Shown here in pieces: positions 8,060 to 15,246 of a DNA stretch of 42,341 nt. Location: assembly GCA_018818125.1 (NCBI GenBank), contig JAHISQ010000124.1, forward strand, positions 1-42,341. Direction: 5' to 3'. Numbering within the stretch: position 1 is the first letter of the stretch; each line of letters opens with the position of its first letter. Source of the stretch: Candidatus Rifleibacteriota bacterium. GTDB lineage: Bacteria; Muiribacteriota; Ozemobacteria; Ozemobacterales; Ozemobacteraceae. Below the pieces are notes generated by a model. That model was not told where the DNA came from. It searched no databases and worked only from the letters and a program-made list of their open reading frames with translations. The translations under genes and the position numbers were made by a program.

Positions 8060-10925
8060 GAAGCACCACAACATAATCAGCAGTAACAGATCCAGACCGA
8101 TTCGGCTTCTCGCCATCTGGCTGTTTCTTATTGTTTTGCCGGCACTGGCCATGATTGTCGCCTTCGACCTTATCCTCAGCGACAGCGAAAAATATCTGTG
8201 CGATAAACTGAAAATCCGCATGATGCAGGAACTCAACGACTTTCGCGGGAAACTCAGCTTCAGTAATATGATGGAGCTTAAAATGCGAGCATTTACCTGT
8301 CGAAAATCGCTTGATTTCGCAGATGCACAGCAGCTTGCAGAGGCCATAAATACTGATCTTAAAATTCCGGCCTGCATTGTATTCTTATTGAACCCACAAA
8401 ACAGCGATTTTTCATCGCACATTGCCGATTCAGTCAAATCGGCAACTGGCATGATATCGCGCACCATGCTGCGCAATTATCTGCAGTATTTGCCAGAGAT
8501 CAACAGTAAAAACGAAAATTATTCAAGCACCGACAGAGAAAATGCTTCGACAAGCACGTCGTCTGAAGCAGCGTTTTCAAGGAGTCTGTCTTATCTGCGC
8601 GGTCTATTTGCTGCTGCCGGCAAGATTTCGCTTCAGTTTGACAAAGCTGTGCCGGTAATCTCGGGTAAACCGGCATTCGGACGTCTGATATTCTTTGCCA
8701 TGCCACTAGCCGCTTCAAAGAACGCTGTAGTTGTCTTCCGTGAGTGCGATATAAAGCCAGATCAGCTCATCGACTTTGCTTTGAACAATAATCTTTTTGC
8801 AGATCTTAAGCGCAGCGTCTGCTATTTAAAAGAAGGCATGTCGTCTGTTTACCGACTTTCAGAAGAAATGCAAAGCTTTCTCGCCGGCGACAATGGCGGA
8901 ATCATACTCAAAGGCATGGCTTCAGAGGAATATCTGCTGCGACTGGCAACTGAAGGCACGTTTTACCCATCCAACCTCGACAGGACTCTTGATAATCTAC
9001 CGCTACTGCAAATCACAGCAACGGCCGACCTGCTGAGACATCCGTTGCGAAAGTTTCATGCGAAAGCACGCGCAGTCAGCCTTATTCTGGTTTTATTTGC
9101 CTCAATCACGCTGTTGCACATCTTCCTATTCGGCTATGGAAAAACGTTCAGAATTCGCAGTCGTTTGTTTGTATGCGTTTTTGGCGCTTCTATTCTACCT
9201 TTTTCAACTTTTATGACTGGAGTTATCTATCACGAGCACTTTTCTGAAGAATTTGAAAAAGCCGAGATCGCTCAGTATATGCAAATGCGCATGGATTTCA
9301 TCAACAAATCATTCAATGCAAAGATTGAAGCAGAAGAGCTTAAGCTGGCAGAACTCAGCGAAACTCTCGGAAGACTTGGCTTGCCACAGACTCTTGCATA
9401 TCTGACCAAATGGCAGAAAGAAAGCGCAGCAACGCTTGTGCTTCATAGCCAGGACGGAAATGAAAACATATTTACTTCAGATCCGGGAGCAAAACTTGGC
9501 CCGACCGAAATCGGCATGAAAGATATAACTTTTATGTCTCTCAAAGACTCTCTTGCTCCGGTAGAGCAAATGCAGGAAACTCCCGACAGTAATCTGGGGG
9601 CTGTCGGCTTTAAGATAAAGGGGCTGGGCATCGTTCTTGAGAACGTCGGAAGGCTGCACGACTCGTTATCGGACAACATCAGCACTGTTTTTTCTTCATT
9701 TCCGGTATATTTTGAAAACCAGCGATTTAACTCGCCAAAGGCAATGATGCTGGCAAAGTATTACACCACCGATATACTTAAAGCTTTTCTCAACGAGCAT
9801 CCAGAAACAATCCGACCAGAAATCAGAGGCAATTACCGGATTAAAAACTGCATTATCCCGATCATTCAGCCCTCCAGGCTGCCAGACAAAAGCCAGGTAT
9901 TTTCCGATGCCGAGCTTTCATTGGCAGATCTTGAACCTCTCGCGAGAAAAACTCTGCGGACAAAATCACTTACTACCTGGAACGACGGCAAAACGCAGGC
10001 TATTGCGGGTTATCACAATCGACTCCACTGCATTATCATTCAGGTTGCCAACAGAATTGAGAATAACCACTCAGTCGCCAGAACAGTAATATTACCAGGC
10101 GCGATATACTTTTTGCTCATGGTAATAACCATGGTAATTTTCATGTCAAAAATGCTTATGGAGCCAATCGAACTGTTAAAGACCGGGGCCGGACTGGTTG
10201 CCGAGGGTAACTACCAGCACTGTATCGAATTCCCGTCCGGTGACGAATTCGAACCGCTGACCAGCTCATTTAATCACATGACAGCCGGGCTGCATCAGCG
10301 CGACCTGCTTGCCAGCTATGTTTCACAGGACGTTCTTGAAGAAGTCAGCATCGACAAGACACTGGTGCCCGGGGGCGAAAGGGTTGAAGCCAGCGTGTTA
10401 TTCTGCGCTCTGAAAGGCTTTAAAGACTTCAATCAAACCGCCAGTCCGGAAAAGATCGTAGCCGCTCTCGGTCTGCTGATAGAGGTTGCCGACCAGGCGG
10501 CAATCAATCATGGCGGCGTCATGGACAAGCTGATTGAAGACACGGTCATGCTGGTTTTCAGGCAGCGCAACAGTGAGAATGATCACGCAATCTCAGCATG
10601 TAAAGCGGCCATTGAGATAAGACGTGCATTTCCAATCGCGGCGGTGCCATTCAAAGTTGTTACCGGCATCGCATCAGGTCCGGCAGTATCAGGCAAAATC
10701 GGTTCCAAAACCGGCAAGCTCGACTTTACTCTGATCGGAAACCCGGTCAATCTGGCAGCCAGGCTTAAAGCACAGGCACACAAAGCAGAGAATACCGGCA
10801 TTATTGCCTGCCCGGCTACGATCAGACTGATCAAGGGTCAGGCCCGCCTGCGCTTTATTGAACGTACAGAAATAAAGGGAAGATCCAGGACCTTCCCTTT
10901 ATATGAGCTTATGGAATTGCGCTGA
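8052..10925 (+). CDS. Membrane class III cyclase homologue, transition-state half
   Basis: A 957-aa paralogue of the preceding protein, starting at ATG 8052 inside its final codons. Predicted layout: membrane segment (20-42), extracytoplasmic domain (43-338), two membrane segments (340-361, 372-393), second extracytoplasmic domain, fourth membrane segment (about 678-704), HAMP (703-755) and cyclase homology domain (778-940). The first metal Asp is lost (A786 in LFCALKGF) and the Gly before the second has become Glu (E829-D830). K826, N900 and R904 (PVNLAARL) are intact; the usual purine-selecting Asp is N897. A homodimer should be inactive, but paired with the upstream protein it would complete one site, as C2 does for C1 in animal adenylyl cyclases. 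Its stop directly abuts the convergent DHS-like gene. Confidence 0.87.
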   Translation: MIEKHHNIISSNRSRPIRLLAIWLFLIVLPALAMIVAFDLILSDSEKYLCDKLKIRMMQELNDFRGKLSFSNMMELKMRAFTCRKSLDFADAQQLAEAINTDLKIPACIVFLLNPQNSDFSSHIADSVKSATGMISRTMLRNYLQYLPEINSKNENYSSTDRENASTSTSSEAAFSRSLSYLRGLFAAAGKISLQFDKAVPVISGKPAFGRLIFFAMPLAASKNAVVVFRECDIKPDQLIDFALNNNLFADLKRSVCYLKEGMSSVYRLSEEMQSFLAGDNGGIILKGMASEEYLLRLATEGTFYPSNLDRTLDNLPLLQITATADLLRHPLRKFHAKARAVSLILVLFASITLLHIFLFGYGKTFRIRSRLFVCVFGASILPFSTFMTGVIYHEHFSEEFEKAEIAQYMQMRMDFINKSFNAKIEAEELKLAELSETLGRLGLPQTLAYLTKWQKESAATLVLHSQDGNENIFTSDPGAKLGPTEIGMKDITFMSLKDSLAPVEQMQETPDSNLGAVGFKIKGLGIVLENVGRLHDSLSDNISTVFSSFPVYFENQRFNSPKAMMLAKYYTTDILKAFLNEHPETIRPEIRGNYRIKNCIIPIIQPSRLPDKSQVFSDAELSLADLEPLARKTLRTKSLTTWNDGKTQAIAGYHNRLHCIIIQVANRIENNHSVARTVILPGAIYFLLMVITMVIFMSKMLMEPIELLKTGAGLVAEGNYQHCIEFPSGDEFEPLTSSFNHMTAGLHQRDLLASYVSQDVLEEVSIDKTLVPGGERVEASVLFCALKGFKDFNQTASPEKIVAALGLLIEVADQAAINHGGVMDKLIEDTVMLVFRQRNSENDHAISACKAAIEIRRAFPIAAVPFKVVTGIASGPAVSGKIGSKTGKLDFTLIGNPVNLAARLKAQAHKAENTGIIACPATIRLIKGQARLRFIERTEIKGRSRTFPLYELMELR

Positions 10926-11900
10926 TTACCAGCCGAGAATATAGGCGAAAATCAGCGGTGCAACTATGGTGGCGTCTGATTCAACGATAAACTTGGGAGT
11001 GTTGATGTCGAGCTTGCCCCAGGTGATCTTTTCGTTGGGGACCGCGCCAGAGTATGAGCCATAGCTGGTCGTAGAGTCTGACACCTGACAAAAGTAGCTC
11101 CAGAACGGAATTTTATCCATTTCCAAATCCTGATAAAGCATTGGCACAACGCAGATCGGGAAATCACCGGCAATGCCGCCACCAATCTGGAAAAAGCCAA
11201 TACCCTTGCCGGCAGAGTTTTTTATGTACCAGTCGGCCAACCACATCATGTATTCGATGCCTGACTTCATGGTTGAAGTTTTGAGATCACCTTTGATGCA
11301 GTATGAGGTAAAAATGTTGCCCATGGTTGAGTCTTCCCAGCCTGGTACGATGATCGGCAGGTTTTTCTGAGCAGCTGCCAGCATCCAGCTGTTCTTCGGA
11401 TCGATCTCATAATACTGCTCAAGCACGCCAGAAAGCAGCATCTTATACATATATTCATGCGGCAGATAGCGCTCACCCTTGGTATCTGCATCTTTCCAGA
11501 TTTCATAAATGTGAGCCTGCAGGCGTCTGAAAGCTTCTTCTTCAGGAATGCAGGTATCGGTGACACGGTTGAGGCCTTTTTCGAGCAGTTCCCATTCGTC
11601 TTTAGGCGTGAGATCGCGATAATTCGGAACCCGGCGATAATGTGTATGCGCAACCAGATTCATGATGTCTTCTTCAAGGTTGGCGCCGGTACATGAGATT
11701 ATGGCGATTTTGTCCTGGCGGATCATCTCTGCGAGCGACTTGCCAAGCTCGGCCGTACTCATGGCGCCTGCCAGCGTCACCATCATTTTTCCACCCTCTT
11801 TAAGATGCAGACAGTAGCCTTTGGCGGCATCGACAAGAGCGGCAGAGTTAAAATGCAGGTAATGTTCTTCGATGAATGACGATATTGGGCGTTGTGTCAT
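10926..11900 (-). CDS. Deoxyhypusine-synthase-like enzyme
   Basis: A 324-aa member of the deoxyhypusine synthase fold family. ATG 11900 is preceded by AGGAG at good distance; an in-frame start at 11945 has no binding site. Family landmarks are the NAD-site segments (TLAGAMSTAELGKS, CTGANLEED), an IVPGWEDSTMGN segment, GGGIAGDFP, and the catalytic Lys in ITWGKL, equivalent to the Lys that forms the enzyme-butylamine intermediate in eukaryotic DHS. Bacteria lack eIF5A, and bacterial relatives act on polyamines or unknown acceptors. I infer NAD-dependent aminobutyl transfer from spermidine, acceptor unknown. It is monocistronic, divergent from the ABC genes, and ends flush against the convergent cyclase gene. 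Confidence 0.85.
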   Translation of the reverse strand: MTQRPISSFIEEHYLHFNSAALVDAAKGYCLHLKEGGKMMVTLAGAMSTAELGKSLAEMIRQDKIAIISCTGANLEEDIMNLVAHTHYRRVPNYRDLTPKDEWELLEKGLNRVTDTCIPEEEAFRRLQAHIYEIWKDADTKGERYLPHEYMYKMLLSGVLEQYYEIDPKNSWMLAAAQKNLPIIVPGWEDSTMGNIFTSYCIKGDLKTSTMKSGIEYMMWLADWYIKNSAGKGIGFFQIGGGIAGDFPICVVPMLYQDLEMDKIPFWSYFCQVSDSTTSYGSYSGAVPNEKITWGKLDINTPKFIVESDATIVAPLIFAYILGW

Positions 11901-11933
11901 GGCAATCTCCTGTTTCGCGGAAAGCGATTTTAC

Positions 11934-11947
11934 TTTTGTATACAAAA
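11934..11947. promoter_or_regulatory. Perfect palindrome, candidate operator
   Basis: TTTTGTATACAAAA is a perfect 14-base palindrome between the divergent DHS-like gene (start 11900) and the ABC operon (start about 12025). It lies about 35 bases upstream of the DHS-like start, where a dimeric repressor could act. No binding protein is identified; A/T-rich palindromes can occur by chance. Confidence 0.35.
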
Positions 11948-12024
11948 CGAATCTGTATGAGAATTTAATAACTCATAAACGCTGACAAATCAACCTCTGA
12001 TTGTGCTTGCGTAATCGGCGCGCG

Positions 12025-13047
12025 ATGTTTAATATGCCAGTTATGAACGAACAGGTGCATGAATACGCCATAGTTACCAAAGCGCTGAACCGCGAGTTCA
12101 AAGTTCGCCTCAAAGCCGAGGGTTTGCTCGCCAGTGTGCGCAACTTTTTTTCGCCGGCCAGCAAAACGGTTAACGCGGTTAACGACCTCGAACTGCAGAT
12201 AAACAGAGGCGATATTGTCGGCTTTCTCGGCCCAAATGGCGCGGGCAAGACAACAACGCTGAAAATGCTTTCAGGTCTTCTGGTGCCAACCTCTGGCAGC
12301 ATAGAGGTGCTTGGCTATACACCATTTAATCGCGACCACGCTTTTTTAAAGAGTATTTCGCTGGTGATGGGGCAGAAACAGAACCTCTGGTGGGATCTAC
12401 CGCCAGTTGAGACTTTTGCCATCCATCGCCAGATTTACGGCCTGACCGATGCTGAATATAAAAGCCGAATCGACGAGCTGATAGCCATGCTTGAAATTGC
12501 AGATTGTCTGGAAACGCAGACGCGCAAGCTATCGCTGGGCCAGCGCATGCGCTGCGAGCTTGCCGTATCATTACTGCATCAACCGCAGATACTCTTTCTT
12601 GATGAGCCCACAATCGGTCTGGATATCATCATGCAGAAAAAGATACGCAGCTTTCTGCTTGATTACCACCGGCGTTTTAATCCAACAATTTTGCTGACTT
12701 CGCATTACATGGATGACGTCGCCGCGCTCGCACAGCGCGTAATCGTGATTGACCACGGCAACAAGGTCTACGATGGACACCTTACCGATCTCACCAACAA
12801 GCTTCACCCAGAAAAGATAATTTCGGTGCTTCTCAATGACGGAGAATTTGTCTGCAAACTTGAGGACGGCTGCCGCCTGATTCACCATGAAGGGCAGCAT
12901 TACCGTTTCATGGTAAGCCGCAACAGGGTGCCGGAACTGGCAGCAAGGCTTTATGCCACTGGCAATATAGCTGATCTGACGATTGAAGACCCACCGCTCG
13001 AAGACCTGATTGGTCAGCTGTTTACCCCTGACTCGCAAAGCCGGTGA
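12025..13047 (+). CDS. ABC-2 exporter ATP-binding protein (COG4586 type)
   Basis: The 340-aa product is the nucleotide-binding subunit of an ABC-2 exporter. Walker A GPNGAGKTT (69-77), signature LSLGQRM, Walker B ILFLDEPTIGLD and the switch His in TSHYMDD are all present. The VMGQKQNLWWDLP segment is typical of the COG4586/COG4587/COG3694 transporters of unknown substrate. An extended N-terminus and a C-terminal regulatory domain of about 80 residues are normal for this group. ATG 12025, 12034 or 12043 are all possible starts and none has a strong ribosome binding site. The stop overlaps the permease start as GTGA, which indicates translational coupling. Confidence 0.9.
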   Translation: MFNMPVMNEQVHEYAIVTKALNREFKVRLKAEGLLASVRNFFSPASKTVNAVNDLELQINRGDIVGFLGPNGAGKTTTLKMLSGLLVPTSGSIEVLGYTPFNRDHAFLKSISLVMGQKQNLWWDLPPVETFAIHRQIYGLTDAEYKSRIDELIAMLEIADCLETQTRKLSLGQRMRCELAVSLLHQPQILFLDEPTIGLDIIMQKKIRSFLLDYHRRFNPTILLTSHYMDDVAALAQRVIVIDHGNKVYDGHLTDLTNKLHPEKIISVLLNDGEFVCKLEDGCRLIHHEGQHYRFMVSRNRVPELAARLYATGNIADLTIEDPPLEDLIGQLFTPDSQSR

Positions 13048-13859
13048 ATATGGCAATGTTTAAAGCTGACGGCAAGTTCGCGGTTCTGATCGCCTATTTT
13101 AAGATCATTCTGACCTATCGTGCAATGATGCTGATCCACGCCATTCGCCTGCTGCTTTTGCCACTGGTATTGGCGTCAGCCTGGCTTTCGATCGAGAAAA
13201 CAGCCAGCAACCCATATTCAGACTCTGACTATTTGCTCTATTATCTGTTGGTGCCTGTAATAATGAACCTTACCGACAGTCGCGTCGTCTTCAAGTTTTC
13301 ACAGGCGGTGAAAGATGGCTCGCTCAATCGCGAACTGCTCAAACCTTTTCCACCGCTCATGAGCTATCTACTCGAAAGTCTGGCGAACAATGCTCTGCAA
13401 TTGCTCTATCTGGTGCCATTCACTCTGGTTTTCTGGCTGTTTGTGCGTGATCGTGTCTTGCTTGGACATCTCAAACCCTCGTTATTGCTATTTTTCGTAG
13501 TGGCAATCATTATCGGCACACTGGCGCGCCTGGTTGTTTCGGGCTCGATTGCGCTGCTCAGCTTCTGGATAGAAGACGTCACCACACTCAATCTAATCCT
13601 TAACGGCGGCATCTGGGCGCTGCTCGGAGGCATGATCGTGCCGGTCGCTACTTTTCCTGAAAACATCAGGCATATCGCTGAACTGCTGCCATACCGATAC
13701 ATGCTGAGTTTTCCGATTGAAATCTTCAGCGGGCGGCTTAGCAACAGCGAGATTTACATAGGTTTTGCCACCGCGACTTTCTGGATAATTCTTTTTGCGA
13801 TAATCATGCACATTATCTGGAAAAGTGGCTTAAAAACCTACACGGCTTACGGAGGCTAG
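13044..13859 (+). CDS. ABC-2 type permease subunit 1
   Basis: A 271-aa integral membrane protein with about six hydrophobic segments, matching the first permease of COG4586-linked exporters. It starts at GTG 13044 overlapping the ATPase stop; ATG 13050 is a possible alternative. No catalytic residues are expected; with the next gene it forms the heterodimeric membrane channel driven by the ATPase. The cytoplasmic loop VKDGSLNRELLKPFPP is the conserved 'gating' segment of this family. The gene ends in GGAGG, which serves as ribosome binding site for the next permease gene. Substrate unknown. Confidence 0.87.
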   Translation: MNMAMFKADGKFAVLIAYFKIILTYRAMMLIHAIRLLLLPLVLASAWLSIEKTASNPYSDSDYLLYYLLVPVIMNLTDSRVVFKFSQAVKDGSLNRELLKPFPPLMSYLLESLANNALQLLYLVPFTLVFWLFVRDRVLLGHLKPSLLLFFVVAIIIGTLARLVVSGSIALLSFWIEDVTTLNLILNGGIWALLGGMIVPVATFPENIRHIAELLPYRYMLSFPIEIFSGRLSNSEIYIGFATATFWIILFAIIMHIIWKSGLKTYTAYGG

Positions 13860-13860
13860 A

Positions 13861-14646
13861 ATGCGACAGGCATCAATTATCTTGCATCTCTGGAAAGCCA
13901 CGATTATACAATCGATGGAATACCGCGCCAGCTTTGTTTTTGCGATAATTGCAAACTTTTTTGACTTTATATTCGGACTGTTGCAGTATCTGGTCTTCTT
14001 TACTGCCGCCAAAAGTATTGCTGGCTGGGACTCAGATCAAATGTTGGTCCTGTATGGCGTTTTCATGCTGGTTTTTGCGCTGCACTTCATTCTACTTTAC
14101 CCTAACCTTGTAGCCATGGGCGACATGGTTAATTCTGGCAATCTTGATCTATTGCTGACCAAGCCGATTAATGCGCAGCTGGTGGTTTCGTTCAAAAGAA
14201 TTTCGCTTGAAGAGCTTGGCAGCATCGGGACTGCAGCCCTGCTTCTTGGCTGGCAGTTTTATCGGGGCATCATTGTCGCAGATCTTGGAAACTTTTTGCT
14301 TTTTGGCGTCGGCATAATCACTTCGCTGCTGCTTATCTACTGTATGTTCTTGCTGCTAATATGTCTGGCAGTGCTCATGGAAAGACTCGACAACATGTCA
14401 CAGCTTCTCTGGTCATTCTTTTCACTGGCCCGCTACCCGGTCGAGATCTACCCAAACCGCATCAGATATGTTTTTATGAGCTTTTTTCCGGTTGCGTTTA
14501 TCGCCACCATACCGGCATCGGCTCTGCTGGGTCGCGCCAGCAGTGTCACGGTCTGGTCTGGATTCGCGCTGGCTATCGTGGGAGTTGTTGGGTGCAGCTG
14601 GCTGTGGCGTTGTACAATAAAGTCATACACATCGGCCGGCGGCTGA
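13861..14646 (+). CDS. ABC-2 type permease subunit 2
   Basis: A 261-aa protein with about six membrane segments, the second half of the ABC-2 pair. ATG 13861 follows the previous stop by one base and has an ideal GGAGG. The cytoplasmic segment GDMVNSGNLDLLLTKPINAQ corresponds to the equivalent loop in subunit 1, and the end WRCTIKSYTSAGG parallels WKSGLKTYTAYGG of subunit 1, showing common descent. Last gene of the three-gene operon, converging on the next gene with only 5 bases between stop codons and no visible terminator. Confidence 0.87.
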   Translation: MRQASIILHLWKATIIQSMEYRASFVFAIIANFFDFIFGLLQYLVFFTAAKSIAGWDSDQMLVLYGVFMLVFALHFILLYPNLVAMGDMVNSGNLDLLLTKPINAQLVVSFKRISLEELGSIGTAALLLGWQFYRGIIVADLGNFLLFGVGIITSLLLIYCMFLLLICLAVLMERLDNMSQLLWSFFSLARYPVEIYPNRIRYVFMSFFPVAFIATIPASALLGRASSVTVWSGFALAIVGVVGCSWLWRCTIKSYTSAGG

Positions 14647-14651
14647 TACTA

Positions 14652-15095
14652 TTATTCGGTTTTTTTACTGAGAGCTTCGGCGGCAGACTTGAGTTTTTCT
14701 GGTAAAACAGGAGTCCAGCGCAGCTTAAGCTTATTTCCCTCGTATATACCCTTAAGCAGATAGTTACGGCGAATCTCGATCTGTACACTCTCCTCGCCGG
14801 CAGTGCAAAGATAACCATAGCTATTGCATGTAGTTTTCAAAAAATTTGTTGCCTGATCCGGACTGGTGCCAATACTGATGTCGCAAACACCTATCAATTC
14901 CTGGTCGGCCGAGGTCAAGCGCTGAGCATAAGGCGGTATGTCGAGATAACGAATGGCTTCGCCGTCGAAAAGCCTGATGTAATTCTTCTGACTGAAATAC
15001 TGGTTGCCAAAGTAGACACCAACAAGGCCTGCGATTACTACGAACAGAAGAATCAAGCCGGCCTGGCCCGATCTTCCGACAACATTTGATTTCAT
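14652..15095 (-). CDS. Membrane-anchored hypothetical protein
   Basis: A 147-aa protein with AGGAGAG before its ATG. A basic start (MKSNVVGRSGQ) and one hydrophobic segment (about 13-33) anchor it; the rest should face outward. The outer part contains three Cys residues (CDIS, TTCNS, YLCTAG) that could form a disulfide. I recognise no family. It lies downstream of the GH13 gene on the same strand but is separated from it by a strong terminator, so it has its own promoter or depends on read-through. Confidence 0.6.
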   Translation of the reverse strand: MKSNVVGRSGQAGLILLFVVIAGLVGVYFGNQYFSQKNYIRLFDGEAIRYLDIPPYAQRLTSADQELIGVCDISIGTSPDQATNFLKTTCNSYGYLCTAGEESVQIEIRRNYLLKGIYEGNKLKLRWTPVLPEKLKSAAEALSKKTE

Positions 15096-15173
15096 ACAAC
15101 AGTCTCTCCTGATTGATACTCAATCCTACTATCGTCGATCAGCCTGCTTTGTTTAATGATAAGTCTTAATAAT

Positions 15174-15211
15174 AAAAGGCGGCTCGCCCGTGATTCGGAG
15201 AGCCGCCTTTT
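15174..15211 (-). terminator. Intrinsic terminator of GH13 gene
   Basis: A perfect 12-bp stem (AAAAGGCGGCTC, 15174-15185, with GAGCCGCCTTTT, 15200-15211) has a 14-base loop. On the minus strand the stem ends in TTTTATTATT, 36 bases after the GH13 stop. Confidence 0.88.
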
Positions 15212-15246
15212 GAAAACTTGTCCCTGTGAGCACTGCCACCTAAAGC

